Source: an uncultured beta proteobacterium
GTDB taxonomy: Bacteria > Pseudomonadota > Gammaproteobacteria > Burkholderiales > Burkholderiaceae_C
Direction: 5' to 3'
DNA length: 49,976 nucleotides
Assembly (NCBI GenBank): GCA_903844215.1
Contig: CAIMSP010000017.1
Span: forward strand, 1-49,976
In this document: positions 27,255 to 38,369 of the stretch, one piece after another
How positions within the stretch are numbered: position 1 is the stretch's first letter
Layout of the letters: the number at the start of each line of letters is the position of its first letter
The notes under the pieces: generated by a model
What the model saw: the letters and a program-made list of their open reading frames with translations, nothing else
The model's database searches: none
What the model was told of the DNA's origin: nothing
Translations under genes and position numbers: made by a program

Positions 27255-28397
27255 TTACTCAGGGACAAAGCCATAGACACCACCGTTGCGGGTCACCGCC
27301 ACGATGGTTTTTCCCGCCAGCACCGGGCTCACGCTGATGGCCGAGCCATCGGTGGTGAGGCGATTCAGGGGACTGGCGTTTTCGCGCGACAAAACGTGCA
27401 GCAAGCCGGTGCCGTCGCCCACGACCACCGATTTACCGACCAGCAGCGGCGCGCTCAGTTCCCGGTGCATCAGCAACTCGGAACTCCAGGCACGCTCGCC
27501 ATCGACCCGGTTCCAGGCGAGCAACTTGCCGTCGGCTTCGGCGCCAATGAGCAGTTTGTCGTCGCCGCCCAGGCCCACCGATCCATTGGACTTTTTGCTC
27601 CACAGCAACTGGCCCCGGCCGGCATCGACACAACCGACGCTGGACTGGAAGGCCCTGGCGCAAACCCCATTGCCGGAGCGACTGGCGCGACCCACCAAAT
27701 CAATCAGCCGCTCCACGTCGTTGGTGCCGCGCGCGGTCGCGATCGTCGAGTCCCAGCGCACGCTGCCATTGGACGGATTCAATCCGATCAGATGCCCGGA
27801 CTGGCCCACGACCAAGGTGTCAGCCACGGCCAGCAACACGCCCGATTGCTTGAGCACCAGGGCGTCGCCCGGGCGTTGCTGGGTCCAGAGCTTGCGCCCG
27901 CTGGCGCCGTCGAGCGCCGTCACCGAGCGATCGGCGCTGACGACAAACACCCGACCGCCGGCCACCAGCGGCGGCGTATAAGCCTGTGCCGGCAGCTTTT
28001 GGCGCCACAGCACGCGACCCGATTCAATCGCCACCACATCGTTTTCGTCGGTCACGACCGCTGCGGTCTTGCCGTCGCCGCCGACACCGGCGGTGATGCG
28101 GGCGCCCACCTGCACCCGCCACAGGTCGCGTCCGCTGAGCACATCCAGCGCCGCCACCGTGCCGTCACTGGCGGCCAGCGTGAGCGTGCTGCCTTGCACG
28201 CTGGGCTGAAGTGGAAAAGCCACGCTGCCGATCTGGGCCGTCCAGGCGGCGCGCACCGGCTGCAACACCACGTTGGGCCCCAGTTCTGCGGGCTTGAGCT
28301 TGTCGGTACTCGAACAGGCGGCCAGCGCGGCGATGAAGCCGAGCAGCGCCAGGCGGCCAAGCCGCCGGGGGGACATCACAAAGGACCTGGAGTTCAC
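27255..28397 (-). CDS. bamB: BamB, outer membrane beta-barrel assembly lipoprotein
   Basis: 380 residues. A lipoprotein signal peptide ends at LAAC (Cys28 with the GTG start). The rest is an eight-bladed PQQ/WD-like beta-propeller: repeats such as VLSGRDLWRVQVG, IESGRVLWRQKL, GASGRKLWTQQRP, PSNGSVRWDSTIA, GRGQLLWSKKS and DGERAWSSEL. BamB binds BamA at the inner face of the outer membrane. The GTG at 28397 overlaps the yfgM stop (GTGA) and has GGAG eight bases upstream; an ATG at 28376 is an alternative that also leaves an intact signal. BamD lies elsewhere in the window. Confidence 0.94.
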   Translation of the reverse strand: MNSRSFVMSPRRLGRLALLGFIAALAACSSTDKLKPAELGPNVVLQPVRAAWTAQIGSVAFPLQPSVQGSTLTLAASDGTVAALDVLSGRDLWRVQVGARITAGVGGDGKTAAVVTDENDVVAIESGRVLWRQKLPAQAYTPPLVAGGRVFVVSADRSVTALDGASGRKLWTQQRPGDALVLKQSGVLLAVADTLVVGQSGHLIGLNPSNGSVRWDSTIATARGTNDVERLIDLVGRASRSGNGVCARAFQSSVGCVDAGRGQLLWSKKSNGSVGLGGDDKLLIGAEADGKLLAWNRVDGERAWSSELLMHRELSAPLLVGKSVVVGDGTGLLHVLSRENASPLNRLTTDGSAISVSPVLAGKTIVAVTRNGGVYGFVPE

Positions 28398-29086
28398 TTG
28401 CGCGTCTCCGGCGCCGACGCGGCGCCAACCGGCGCGGCGCTGGCCTTGGGGTCCACGCCCAGGGCGTTGAGCTTGACTTCAACCAGACGCCGGTAATCGA
28501 CCTGATCTTCGAAGCCCTTGTAGGCCTTCTCGAATTCCAACCGTGCCGGGTCTTTCTTGTCCTGCAACAGATAGATGTCACCCAGGCGGTCGGCCGCCAG
28601 GGCGGCGAATTCCTTGGGAAAGCTGCCCGAGAGTTGCTTGGCGGCTTCGTCGTAGGCCTTGGCCTGCGCCAACTCGCCCGCCAGGCGCAGCCGCGCGATG
28701 GCCTGATAGCCTTGATCGGAGGACTTTTCAACGACCCAGGCCAGCGCCGCCTTGGCCGCTTCGAGATTGCCGCGATCGTGGTAAGTCTTGGCGGCGAGCA
28801 GGGCGGCCTGCTGCGCGTAGCTGGTGCTGGCGAACTTGTCTTTCATGTCGGCCAGCGCGCGGTCCAACTTGCTGGCGTCGCTGTCCAGCGCCGCGCGCTC
28901 GACTTCGTCGTACATGGCAGAACTCTGTGCGGCCTGGCTGCGCTGCCAATACTGGTAGCCATTCCAGCCGGCGTAGCTGCCCATCACAGCGATCAGGATC
29001 CAACTGATGAGGTTGCCGTATTGTTTCCAGAAGTGCTTGAGTTCCTCAAGCTGTTCTTGTTCTTCGAGGTCGAGATGTTGTGACAT
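28394..29086 (-). CDS. yfgM: YfgM-like ancillary subunit of the Sec translocon
   Basis: 230 residues. A short cytoplasmic start (MSQHLDLEEQEQLEELKHFWKQ), one membrane helix (ISWILIAVMGSYAGWNGYQYW, about 27-47) and a periplasmic tetratricopeptide-like domain (QSSAMYDEVERAAL; AAKTYHDRGNLEAAKAALAWV; ARLRLAGELAQAKAYDEAAKQL). E. coli YfgM binds SecYEG and PpiD and hands over periplasmic proteins. It sits between hisS and bamB as in E. coli and other proteobacteria; it starts 12 bases after hisS and overlaps bamB by 4. Confidence 0.92.
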   Translation of the reverse strand: MSQHLDLEEQEQLEELKHFWKQYGNLISWILIAVMGSYAGWNGYQYWQRSQAAQSSAMYDEVERAALDSDASKLDRALADMKDKFASTSYAQQAALLAAKTYHDRGNLEAAKAALAWVVEKSSDQGYQAIARLRLAGELAQAKAYDEAAKQLSGSFPKEFAALAADRLGDIYLLQDKKDPARLEFEKAYKGFEDQVDYRRLVEVKLNALGVDPKASAAPVGAASAPETRK

Positions 29087-29098
29087 GGATGAATTTGG

Positions 29099-30442
29099 TT
29101 AAGTCGGTGATTGTAGGGTGGATGCCCACTGCGCCACGTCGGTGAGGGTGCGCGTGACCTGGGCACCGCTGCCGTCACGCAGGGATTTGACCGTGACGCA
29201 GCCCTGGGCCAGCTCGTCCGGGCCGAACACCAGGGCAAAGGCCGCACCGCTGGCGTCGGCCTTCTTGAACTGCGACTTCATGCTGCCCAGGCCGGCGTCC
29301 GCTGCGGCGTGCATCTGCACCGACACGCCGGCCTGACGCAAGGCCTGCAGCACCGGCAGCGCCAGCGCCAGGGCCGACTCCTGCGGGATCACGGCGTAGG
29401 CGTGGGGCACCGGCAGCACCAGCGCCTCACCCTGCACCTTGATCAACTCCAGCACGCGCTCGATTCCCATGCCCCAGCCCACGGCCGGCGTGGGTTTGGC
29501 GCCCAGGGTCTCGAACAAGCCGTCGTAGCGACCGCCGCCGCACAGCGTGCCCTGCGCGCCGAGCTCGTCGGTGATGAACTCGAACACCGTGTGGCTGTAG
29601 TAGTCCAGCCCGCGCACCAGGCGCGGATTCACGCTCCAGGCTACGCCGCAGGCGTCCAGCAGGGATTTGACCTGGTCGAAGTGTTTCAGCGATGTCTCGC
29701 CCAGGAAACTCAAGAGTTGCGGCGCGCCTTGCACCAGCTCCTGCAGCGCCGGATTTTTCGTATCCAGGATGCGCAAGGGGTTGGTCTGCAGGCGGCGCTG
29801 CGAGTCGGCATCCAGCGCATCGAAGTGGCGCCCGAAATAGTCGACCAACGCAGCGCGGTGTTGCAGCCGCTCGGCCAGCACGCCCAGGCTGTTGAGTTCC
29901 ACACGCACGTTGTTCAGACCCACACGCTCGAACAACTGCGCCACCATCAGCATCAGTTCCGCGTCCACTTCCGGACCGGCAAAACCCAGGGCTTCGGCGC
30001 CGAGTTGGTAGAACTGGCGATAGCGCCCGCGCTGGGGACGCTCGTGGCGGAACATCGGTCCCATGTAGAACAGCCGCTTGCCGCCGTCGTAGGTCAGGTT
30101 GTGCTCGATCGCCGCGCGCACCACACCGGGCGTGTTCTCCGGGCGCAGCGTGAGTTGCTCGCCGTTGAGCCGGTCCACAAAGGAGTACATCTCCTTTTCC
30201 ACAATGTCGGTGCTCTCGCCCGTGCCTTTGACGAACAGCGCCGTCTGCTCGACGATGGGCGTGCGGATATTGCGGTAGGCGTAGGCGCCCATCACGTCGC
30301 GCACATGCGCCTCGAACCATTCCCAGCGCGCCGAGTCCGGCGGCAGGATGTCGTTCATGCCTTTGACGGCATTCAGGCGTTCACGCTTGCCCAAGGGGGC
30401 GATGGAATTGGCTGGCGCTGCAGCCGCTGGGAGATCGGTCAT
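29099..30442 (-). CDS. hisS: Histidyl-tRNA synthetase
   Basis: 447 residues. Class II synthetase: [21 protein letters not shown] begins the catalytic core after a 22-residue N-terminal extension, motif 2 is in [23 protein letters not shown], and the histidine-A signature regions [16 protein letters not shown] and GGRYDGL are intact. A C-terminal anticodon-binding domain spans about 340-440. It charges tRNA-His and belongs to the long housekeeping run; ispG ends 9 bases upstream. Confidence 0.97.
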   Translation of the reverse strand: MTDLPAAAAPANSIAPLGKRERLNAVKGMNDILPPDSARWEWFEAHVRDVMGAYAYRNIRTPIVEQTALFVKGTGESTDIVEKEMYSFVDRLNGEQLTLRPENTPGVVRAAIEHNLTYDGGKRLFYMGPMFRHERPQRGRYRQFYQLGAEALGFAGPEVDAELMLMVAQLFERVGLNNVRVELNSLGVLAERLQHRAALVDYFGRHFDALDADSQRRLQTNPLRILDTKNPALQELVQGAPQLLSFLGETSLKHFDQVKSLLDACGVAWSVNPRLVRGLDYYSHTVFEFITDELGAQGTLCGGGRYDGLFETLGAKPTPAVGWGMGIERVLELIKVQGEALVLPVPHAYAVIPQESALALALPVLQALRQAGVSVQMHAAADAGLGSMKSQFKKADASGAAFALVFGPDELAQGCVTVKSLRDGSGAQVTRTLTDVAQWASTLQSPT

Positions 30443-30451
30443 GGGGTGAAT

Positions 30452-31720
30452 TCAATTCGCTGGCTCGGCCGCGCCGAAGCGCTTCTGGATGTAGTTTTCC
30501 ACGATCACCTGGAACTCCTGCGCGATGTGTTCGCCGCGCAGCGTCAGGCGCTTCTCGCCGTCGATGAACACCGGCGCGGCGGGCGCCTCGCCGGTGCCGG
30601 GCAGGCTGATGCCGATGTCCGCGTGCTTGCTCTCGCCCGGGCCATTGACGATGCAGCCCATGACCGCGACCTTGAGCTTTTCCACACCCGGATAGCGCTC
30701 GCGCCAGACCGGCATTTGCTCGCGCAAGAAGTTGTCGATCTGCTGCGTCAGCTCCTGGAACGTGGTGCTGGTGGTGCGGCCGCATCCCGGACAGGCCGTG
30801 ACGCTGGGCACAAAGCTGCGCAGCCCCAGCGCCTGCAATATTTCCGAGGCGATGACCACTTCCTGGGTGCGCGACTCGCCCGGCTGCGGCGTGAGCGACA
30901 CGCGGATGGTGTCGCCAATGCCTTCCTGCAGCAAGATCGCCAAGGCCACGCTGGAGGTCACCGTGCCCTTGGTCCCCATGCCCGCTTCTGTGAGCCCCAG
31001 ATGCAGGGCGTAATCGCAGCGGCGGGCGAGTTCGCGATAGACCGAAACCAGATCCTGCACGCCACTGACCTTGCACGACAGCAGGATCTGGTTGGCGTTC
31101 AAGCCCAGGCTTTGCGCAAAGCGCGCGGATTCGATGGCCGAGGTGATGAGCGCCTCGTACATCACCGGCTTGGCGTCCCAGGGCACGGCGCGCCGACGGT
31201 TGGCGTCCATCAATGACGCCAGCAATTCCTGATCCAGGCTGCCCCAGTTGACGCCGATGCGCACCGCCTTGTTCCAGCGCATGGCGATCTCGATCATTTG
31301 CCCGAACTGACGATCGCGCTTGTCGCCCTTGCCCACATTGCCCGGATTGATGCGGTACTTGGACAAGGCCTGGGCGCAGTCGGGATAGTCGGTCAGCAGC
31401 CGATGTCCGTTGTAATGAAAGTCGCCGATCAGCGGCACGTCAATGCCCATTCGGTCGAGTTGCTCGCGCACATAGGGAACGGCCTGAGCCGCCTCGGGCG
31501 TGTTCACCGTGATGCGCACCAACTCCGAGCCGGCCAGCGCCAGCTCCTTGACCTGAATCGCCGTGCCAATGGCGTCGGCCGTGTCCGTGTTCGTCATGGA
31601 CTGCACCCGCACCGGCGCATCGCCGCCGATGGTCACCAGCCTGTCGCCCCAGCGCACGCTGGCTTGGCGGGAGCGGCGCGCGCCGGGCGCGGCCGCGTCG
31701 ATGGGCAGCGCCGCGTTCAT
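30452..31720 (-). CDS. ispG: IspG, hydroxymethylbutenyl diphosphate synthase
   Basis: 422 residues. It catalyses the penultimate step of the MEP isoprenoid pathway. N-terminal TIM-barrel ([41 protein letters not shown]-like YRINPGNVG) and a C-terminal 4Fe-4S domain with C310 and C313 in [11 protein letters not shown] and C356 in GCIVNGPGE. It overlaps rodZ by ATGA, the frequent rodZ-ispG-hisS order in proteobacteria. Confidence 0.97.
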   Translation of the reverse strand: MNAALPIDAAAPGARRSRQASVRWGDRLVTIGGDAPVRVQSMTNTDTADAIGTAIQVKELALAGSELVRITVNTPEAAQAVPYVREQLDRMGIDVPLIGDFHYNGHRLLTDYPDCAQALSKYRINPGNVGKGDKRDRQFGQMIEIAMRWNKAVRIGVNWGSLDQELLASLMDANRRRAVPWDAKPVMYEALITSAIESARFAQSLGLNANQILLSCKVSGVQDLVSVYRELARRCDYALHLGLTEAGMGTKGTVTSSVALAILLQEGIGDTIRVSLTPQPGESRTQEVVIASEILQALGLRSFVPSVTACPGCGRTTSTTFQELTQQIDNFLREQMPVWRERYPGVEKLKVAVMGCIVNGPGESKHADIGISLPGTGEAPAAPVFIDGEKRLTLRGEHIAQEFQVIVENYIQKRFGAAEPAN

Positions 31721-32670
31721 GGTTTCACCTCAAATCGCGCCACGTTGTCCTTGGCTATCGGGCCCAGGTCAAACGGCTTGCCGCGCACCTGAACCTCGAG
31801 CGCATCAGCGCGACCCACCACCGATTTCAGTGGCAGCGCGCCCGACGCCGCCGCGCTCTCACCCGCCAGCAGGGTCCGGCGCAGCAGCACCACGCCCTGG
31901 GCGTCGGTGACTTCTATCCAGGTCGCCGCCCGGGCCTTGAAGCTCAAAACGGGATTCAGTCCGGGGGCAGAACCCGGCACCAGCAGCGCGCTGCCGTTCG
32001 GGTCCAACGCCGTTTGGCCGCTGGCCAGGGCCAGCGCTGCCGCACTGGCAGCGGGCGCGGGCTCGCGCACCACCGTTTCCAGCACCACGCCGCTGGCACC
32101 GTCGGCCAGCGCCGCCGATGCCGAGGTGTCGGGCGCGGGGGCTGGGGCAACGGTGACCGGAGGCGTCGGCGGAGCCACGGGCGCGGCCGAATGCGTGGCC
32201 AAGGAGCCCTCCAAGGCGCGTTGCAATTCGGGCAGAAAACCGAGCACGACGGCACCCAGCAGCAGCGCCAATACCGCCAGCACCAATGGATGACGCAGCC
32301 GCGTCGCCAGCGACAAGCCCTGGATGCCGGCGGACGTCTGGAACGCCGCGTTGAGACCCGATGCGTAGGACAGGGCCGGTGTTGCGCTCTGGGGAAGCTT
32401 GTCCAGCACCGCCGTTGGATCGATGCGCAGCGAACGACACACGCTCGCGGCCAGTGCGCGCACGAACACGCCGTCGTGCAGCGTGTCCAAGCGATCGCTT
32501 TCGAGCAACTCCAACTTTCGCACCGGAACCTTGAGCGACACCGCCAGCGCCGCAATGTGCAAACCGCTGGCCTCGCGCGCCTGGCGAATCAAGCCACCGG
32601 CCGTCAGCACGGCCTGCGGGCTGGGCTCGGACGGCGTTGTCGGCGCCGTGGCGGTGGACTCATCATTCAT
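31717..32670 (-). CDS. rodZ: RodZ-like cell shape protein
   Basis: 317 residues. A cytoplasmic helix-turn-helix ([33 protein letters not shown], about 25-58) is followed by one membrane helix ([21 protein letters not shown], about 128-148), an Ala/Pro-rich periplasmic linker and a C-terminal DUF4115 beta domain ([23 protein letters not shown]). RodZ couples MreB to the envelope. The ATG at 32670 has GAGG six bases upstream and overlaps the pilW stop by 8 bases; a GTG at 32679 is a less likely start. Confidence 0.9.
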   Translation of the reverse strand: MNDESTATAPTTPSEPSPQAVLTAGGLIRQAREASGLHIAALAVSLKVPVRKLELLESDRLDTLHDGVFVRALAASVCRSLRIDPTAVLDKLPQSATPALSYASGLNAAFQTSAGIQGLSLATRLRHPLVLAVLALLLGAVVLGFLPELQRALEGSLATHSAAPVAPPTPPVTVAPAPAPDTSASAALADGASGVVLETVVREPAPAASAAALALASGQTALDPNGSALLVPGSAPGLNPVLSFKARAATWIEVTDAQGVVLLRRTLLAGESAAASGALPLKSVVGRADALEVQVRGKPFDLGPIAKDNVARFEVKP

Positions 32671-33499
32671 CGAAAGCACCTCGTTCGTACAGACTGAGTT
32701 CGCGCGATTGCGAAAAACGTTTCTTCAGTTGGTCGGCCAACTGATTCATGGCCACCGCATTGTCCATGCGGCGTTCGATCTTGATGCCCAACCAGAGCGA
32801 CTCCGAATTCGCCAACTCGCTGTTGTTCAGGCGTCGGATGTAGAACTGGGCACGCACCAGTTCGCCGCGCTTGAACAGCAGGCTGGCCAGATTGAAGGCC
32901 GCGATCGGGTTGCCGGCGTCGAGTTCGTACGAGCGCGTCAAGCTGCGCTCGGCTTCTTCCACGCGCCCGGCCTGGGCCTGGCACAGGCCCATGGTCAGAA
33001 GGGTCTTGGCCCGGTCGGTGTAGCGCGGGTTGGCCAGGGCCCGATCGAAGGCGCCGTTGGCCTCGGCGAAACGGCCTGACTGGCACATCATCCAGCCCAG
33101 ATTTTGCAGCGCGCCCGAGTCACCGGGATCCAGCGCCATGGCGCGCTTGAAACTCTCCTCGGCCAAAGCCGGGTCGTTGAGTCGCATGTACACCAGACCA
33201 CGCAGGTTGTAGGCCTGCGCATAGCTCGGGTCAATCACCAGCGCCTGCTTGAGTTCATCCAGCGCAAACGTGGTCTTGCCCTCGGAGAAATAGCTCACCG
33301 CGAGTTCCAGACGAATGCTCGCGCGGCGGCGCACCTCGGGCTGGTCTGAGGCCGTCACGATATCGGCTTTGGCGGCGCCGACAGCCGCGCCGCCGGAGGC
33401 GCCTGCACCGGCGCAGCCGGCCAAGAGCAGCACGCCGGCCAGGCCAAGGCACGCCAGCAGCGCACGGGCATTGAGCCATCGCGTATCAAATCGTTTCAT
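32663..33499 (-). CDS. pilW: PilW/PilF, type IV pilus biogenesis lipoprotein with TPR repeats
   Basis: 278 residues. A lipoprotein signal ends at LLAGC (Cys29). About five to six tetratricopeptide repeats follow (RLELAVSYFSEGKTTFALDELKQAL; NLRGLVYMRLNDPALAEESFKRAM; ALQNLGWMMCQSGRFAEANGAFDRAL and more). PilW/PilF pilots the PilQ secretin to the outer membrane. Its place between rlmN and rodZ is the standard one. It begins 3 bases after rlmN. No other pilus genes are in the window. Confidence 0.93.
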   Translation of the reverse strand: MKRFDTRWLNARALLACLGLAGVLLLAGCAGAGASGGAAVGAAKADIVTASDQPEVRRRASIRLELAVSYFSEGKTTFALDELKQALVIDPSYAQAYNLRGLVYMRLNDPALAEESFKRAMALDPGDSGALQNLGWMMCQSGRFAEANGAFDRALANPRYTDRAKTLLTMGLCQAQAGRVEEAERSLTRSYELDAGNPIAAFNLASLLFKRGELVRAQFYIRRLNNSELANSESLWLGIKIERRMDNAVAMNQLADQLKKRFSQSRELSLYERGAFDE

Positions 33500-33502
33500 G
33501 CT

Positions 33503-34642
<1,140 letters not shown>

Positions 34643-34660
34643 TGCATAGTTCAGCGCTGG

Positions 34661-35086
34661 TTAGCGCGAGTAAATGTTCATGCCAGCGAAGAAAAAGCTG
34701 ATTTCCACAGCAGCCGTTTCTGGCGCGTCGGAACCGTGCACGGCGTTGGCGTCGATGCTGTCGGCAAAGTCAGCGCGGATGGTTCCAGCGTCGGCTTTCT
34801 TGGGGTCGGTCGCGCCCATCAGGTCGCGATTCTTCAGCACAGCGCCTTCGCCTTCGAGCACCTGAATCATGACCGGACCGGAGATCATGAACTCCACCAG
34901 ATCCTTGAAGAACGGACGCGCCTTGTGCACGCCATAGAAAGCCTCGGCTTCGGCGCGCGAGAGTTGCGCCAGACGCGCGGCAATGACCTTCAGGCCAGCA
35001 GCTTCGAAGCGGGCATAAATCTGACCGATGACGTTTTTCGCCACGGCGTCGGGTTTGATGATGGAAAGAGTGCGTTCGATGGCCAT
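34661..35086 (-). CDS. ndk: Nucleoside diphosphate kinase
   Basis: 141 residues. Active-site His117 in [13 protein letters not shown]-terminal [15 protein letters not shown] and [23 protein letters not shown] are all intact. It equilibrates nucleoside triphosphates. The 115 bases between this start and the rluB stop are AT-rich near the gene (TTTTCTCGAAAAGAAATTTT), so a promoter for the ndk-rlmN-pilW-rodZ-ispG-hisS run is likely here, though I could not settle on hexamers. Confidence 0.98.
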   Translation of the reverse strand: MAIERTLSIIKPDAVAKNVIGQIYARFEAAGLKVIAARLAQLSRAEAEAFYGVHKARPFFKDLVEFMISGPVMIQVLEGEGAVLKNRDLMGATDPKKADAGTIRADFADSIDANAVHGSDAPETAAVEISFFFAGMNIYSR

Positions 35087-35201
35087 GAGTGATTCTTAGG
35101 TTGAAGTATTGAAAAATTTCTTTTCGAGAAAAGCTTTTGATTTTAACCCGGCTGGCCATTCCCTTGGACCCGCCGCCGGCATGGCAGCGCCGAGCGGCGC
35201 C

Positions 35202-36530
35202 TCAGCGACCGCGCCCGCCCGAGCGGCGCGCGCCGCCGCCCGTGCCCGGGCCGCCACGGCGCTGACCCTGGCCCGGCGCCTGGCGCTGGCGCATGAAGCT
35301 GTCGGCCCCAATGTAGCCAAACGCCGTCTTCATCGGGTCGGGCTGATTCGCTCCTTCGTGATCCGGGGTCTCGCCCCGCTCGCGCGGGGGGGAAGGCTGG
35401 ACGTTGCGCGGGCGCTGCTGGGGGCGCGGCGCGGCCGGGGCGCTGCCCGGGCGCGATGGCCTGGCGCCGCCGCCGCCCGTGCCACCGCGGCGCCGATTGC
35501 CTTCGCGGCGCACGGAGGACGGCAGCACTTCGCCATCGGCGTCGCGCACCACCCGAGGCCCTGCGGCCTGAGCCAGCGAGCGGATATCGGTCTCGTCGAG
35601 TTCCATCCAGGCGCCGCGTTTGAGTCCGCGCGGCAACACCATGGCGCCGTAGCGAATGCGGATCAGCCGGCTGACCGCGTGTCCTACGGCCTCCAGCATG
35701 CGCCGCACCTCGCGATTGCGCCCTTCCGAAATCGTCACGCGGTACCAGCAGTTCGAGCCCTCGCCGCCGCCTTCTTCGATGGAGCCGAACTGCGCCCGGC
35801 CGTCATCGAGTTGCACACCGTCGAGCAGCTTTTGTTTTTCTTCCTTGGTCAAGGCACCCAGCACGCGCACCGCGTATTCGCGCTCCAGCCCGAAACGCGG
35901 GTGCATGAGCTGGTTGGCCAACTCGCCGGAGCTGGTGAACAGCAGCAGCCCTTCCGTGTTCAGATCGAGTCGGCCCACGGACTGCCACTTCCCCTGGTAC
36001 AGCTTGGGCAGGCGGCGAAACACCGTCGGGCGGTTCTGCGGATCGTCGTGCGTGACCACTTCGCCTGCCGGCTTGTGATAGGCGATGACGCGTGCCGGCG
36101 GAGGATCGATGCGAAAGCGAATCGGCTTGCCGTTGACCTTGATCTGGTCGCCAAACTGGATGCGCTGACCGATGTGCGCGGGCTCGTTGTTGACCGAAAT
36201 GCGGCCCTCGGTGATGAGTTGCTCCATCTCCAGGCGCGAGCCCAGACCGGACTGGGCCAGCACCTTGTGCAGCTTGGGGGATTCGGCCACCGGCGCCAGC
36301 ACGCGCTTGAAGGCCAGCAGCTCGCCACCCTCCTCCTCCTCGGCGTCAAAGTCGCCAGAAACCACTTCGGCAAAGCGGTCCGTGCCGGACGCGGCGCTGG
36401 GCGACGCCGCCGGCGCGGCCGCCGAGGCGACCTGCGCTGCCGATGCCTGGGCAGGCGTGGCCACAGCGATCACGGCATCGGCAGCAGCGGGCACGGCAGT
36501 GGCGGGCAAGCCCTCAATCGGCAGATTCAT
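35202..36530 (-). CDS. rluB: RluB-type 23S rRNA pseudouridine synthase with long disordered ends
   Basis: 442 residues; the core RluB/RsuA unit needs only about 250. An Ala-rich N-terminal extension (about 1-80) precedes the S4 domain (LHKVLAQSGLGSRLEMEQLITEGRISVN). The catalytic domain has VGRLDLNTEGLLLFT, with the catalytic Asp, and ISEGRNREVRRMLEAVGH. The last 110 residues are Arg/Gly/Pro-rich (RREGNRRRGGTGGGGARPSR and similar). RluB makes pseudouridine 2605 in 23S rRNA. The basic tail may add RNA affinity. It begins 3 bases after scpB. Confidence 0.94.
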   Translation of the reverse strand: MNLPIEGLPATAVPAAADAVIAVATPAQASAAQVASAAAPAASPSAASGTDRFAEVVSGDFDAEEEEGGELLAFKRVLAPVAESPKLHKVLAQSGLGSRLEMEQLITEGRISVNNEPAHIGQRIQFGDQIKVNGKPIRFRIDPPPARVIAYHKPAGEVVTHDDPQNRPTVFRRLPKLYQGKWQSVGRLDLNTEGLLLFTSSGELANQLMHPRFGLEREYAVRVLGALTKEEKQKLLDGVQLDDGRAQFGSIEEGGGEGSNCWYRVTISEGRNREVRRMLEAVGHAVSRLIRIRYGAMVLPRGLKRGAWMELDETDIRSLAQAAGPRVVRDADGEVLPSSVRREGNRRRGGTGGGGARPSRPGSAPAAPRPQQRPRNVQPSPPRERGETPDHEGANQPDPMKTAFGYIGADSFMRQRQAPGQGQRRGGPGTGGGARRSGGRGR

Positions 36531-36533
36531 ACA

Positions 36534-37175
36534 TCATTCCCCTTGCATCGGTGTTTCGTTCGGCTCTGGCAGGAGCGAGGGCTCCGCCAGCAGTTCCATC
36601 GGCAAAATAGCCTGCTGCTCCTGCACTTCGCGCTCCAGCGCTTGCAGCGCCATGGCTTGCTGCCCGGGCGCGTCGAGTGCGGGTAACTGGTCCAGCGACG
36701 CCAGCCCCAGATCATCCAGAAACTGCCGGGTGGTGGCGTACAGGCCGGGCCGACCCACGGTTTCCCTGTGACCGATGACCTCCACCCAGCCGCGCTCTTC
36801 CAGTTGCTTGAGCAGCAGCGAGTTGATGGTCACGCCGCGAATGTCTTCCATGTCGCCGCGCGTCACCGGCTGGCGGTAGGCAATGATGGCCAGCGTCTCG
36901 AGCGTGGCGCGGGTGTATTTGGGCGGCTTCTCGGGGTGCAGCCGATCCAGGTATTCGCGCATCTCGGGGCGGCTTTGAAAGCGCCAGCCCGTGGCCACAC
37001 ACACCAGTTCGACGCCGCGCTGCGACCAGTCGTCCTGCAACTGCGACAACAGGGATTTGAGCGTGTCCGCTCCCAATGCGTCGTCGAACAACACGCGCAT
37101 CTCGCTCAGCGGCAAGGGCTGCTGCGAGCAAATCAGCGCGGTCTCGAGGACACGCTTGGCGTCCGCGGTATTCAT
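36534..37175 (-). CDS. scpB: ScpB, SMC-Scp chromosome condensation subunit
   Basis: 213 residues. Two winged-helix domains: [25 protein letters not shown] and [24 protein letters not shown], the second containing the strongly conserved ScpB stretch. The family partner ScpA is not in the window. ScpB dimers bridge ScpA-SMC in chromosome segregation. scpB next to rluB is a widespread order. Upstream there are 160 bases to the rluD stop in which I recognise nothing. Confidence 0.95.
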   Translation of the reverse strand: MNTADAKRVLETALICSQQPLPLSEMRVLFDDALGADTLKSLLSQLQDDWSQRGVELVCVATGWRFQSRPEMREYLDRLHPEKPPKYTRATLETLAIIAYRQPVTRGDMEDIRGVTINSLLLKQLEERGWVEVIGHRETVGRPGLYATTRQFLDDLGLASLDQLPALDAPGQQAMALQALEREVQEQQAILPMELLAEPSLLPEPNETPMQGE

Positions 37176-37335
37176 GGCTATGGCAATCTTCGGAAAAATG
37201 GTGCCTCAAAGGCAAAAGGATCGGCGAGGGCTTCACACGGGGCGTTCAACACGCGACCAAGCAGTGGCTTCGTTGGTGCGGCTTGTCGCTCATTGCGCTC
37301 GCGTGCGGCCCATGCGGGCGCAGTCTGGCCTGCGG

Positions 37336-38298
37336 TCAGGCACCATTGTAGCCCAGGCCCCAGTTCGTCAGCGCCTGGCGCATGTCCTCGGGAAGGCTGG
37401 AGCGAAACTCCAACGCCTCGCCCGTCACGGGATGGACAAAGGCGAGCCGAAAGGCGTGCAGGGCCTGGCGCTGCAAACCGGCTGCGGCGGCGCCGCCATA
37501 CAGGGCGTCCCCGACCAGGGGGTGGCCCAGCATCATCATGTGCACACGGATCTGGTGCGTGCGCCCGGAGTGCAAGGTGCAGCGAACCCAACAGCCAAGA
37601 GCGGCATTTTCCAGCAGCTCGATGTCGGTGCACGCCGCCTTGCCTGCGTGCTGCGCCAGATCCACGGCCGCCATGCGCAGGCGGTTGCGCGGGTCGCGGC
37701 CGATCGGCCACTGCGCGCGCTGCGAGCGCGCCCCCAGCCAGGGCCCGTGGCCCAGCGCAAGGTACTGGCGGCTCACGTCGCGTGCGGCGATCAATCGCAC
37801 CAGCGCGTCCATCACGCTGCGCGTTCGCGCCACGACCATCAGACCGCTGGTGTCCTTGTCGAGTCGGTGCACGATGCCGGCGCGCGGCAGGTACTGCGCC
37901 TGCGGGTCGCGCGCCAGCAGGCCGTTGAGCAGGGTGCCGCTCCAGTTGCCGGGGGCCGGATGCACCACCAGGCCGGCGGGCTTGTTGATCACCAGCAGGT
38001 GCTCGTCCTCGAACACCACCTCCAGCGCCATCGGCTGCGGCTTGAACGCCTGGCTCTGCAGCGTGGGGCGCAATTCAATCACCAGCAGTTCGCCCACATG
38101 CACCCGCGCCGATGGCTTGGTGACCACCGCGCCCTTGAGCTGCACGGCGCCGGCCAGGATGAGCTGCTGCAGGTAGCTGCGCGAGAACTCGGCCACCAGT
38201 TCGACCAAAACCCGATCCAGCCGCTCTCCATGCTGCCCCGGCGCGATGCTCAAGCGGCGCTGTTCCACCTCGAGCGCCGCCTCGGCGCCGTCATCCAT
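37336..38298 (-). CDS. rluD: RluD-type 23S rRNA pseudouridine synthase
   Basis: 320 residues from the ATG at 38298. An in-frame TTG at 38358 would add 20 residues but would place the coding region over the divergent bamD promoter. S4 domain (GERLDRVLVELVAEFSRSYLQQLILAGAV) then the RluA-family catalytic motif HRLDKDTSGLMVVAR (Asp is the nucleophile) and SGRTHQIRVHMMMLGHPLVGD. RluD makes pseudouridines 1911, 1915 and 1917 in helix 69. It is divergent from bamD, a common arrangement. The pgeF/yfiH gene that often follows rluD is missing here. Confidence 0.95.
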   Translation of the reverse strand: MDDGAEAALEVEQRRLSIAPGQHGERLDRVLVELVAEFSRSYLQQLILAGAVQLKGAVVTKPSARVHVGELLVIELRPTLQSQAFKPQPMALEVVFEDEHLLVINKPAGLVVHPAPGNWSGTLLNGLLARDPQAQYLPRAGIVHRLDKDTSGLMVVARTRSVMDALVRLIAARDVSRQYLALGHGPWLGARSQRAQWPIGRDPRNRLRMAAVDLAQHAGKAACTDIELLENAALGCWVRCTLHSGRTHQIRVHMMMLGHPLVGDALYGGAAAAGLQRQALHAFRLAFVHPVTGEALEFRSSLPEDMRQALTNWGLGYNGA

Positions 38299-38313
38299 GC
38301 CCACGAACGGGTC

Positions 38314-38340
38314 TTCGACCTGGGGGTCGGCCGATATAAT
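38314..38340 (+). promoter_or_regulatory. Candidate bamD promoter
   Basis: A perfect TATAAT (38335-38340) lies 30 bases before the bamD ATG. TTCGAC (38314-38319) is a possible -35 but the spacing of 15 is short. It falls within the extended reading frame of rluD and so helps choose the shorter rluD start. Confidence 0.5.
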
Positions 38341-38369
38341 CAAGTCGCTTTGTTTCAAGAAGGTTGCCT

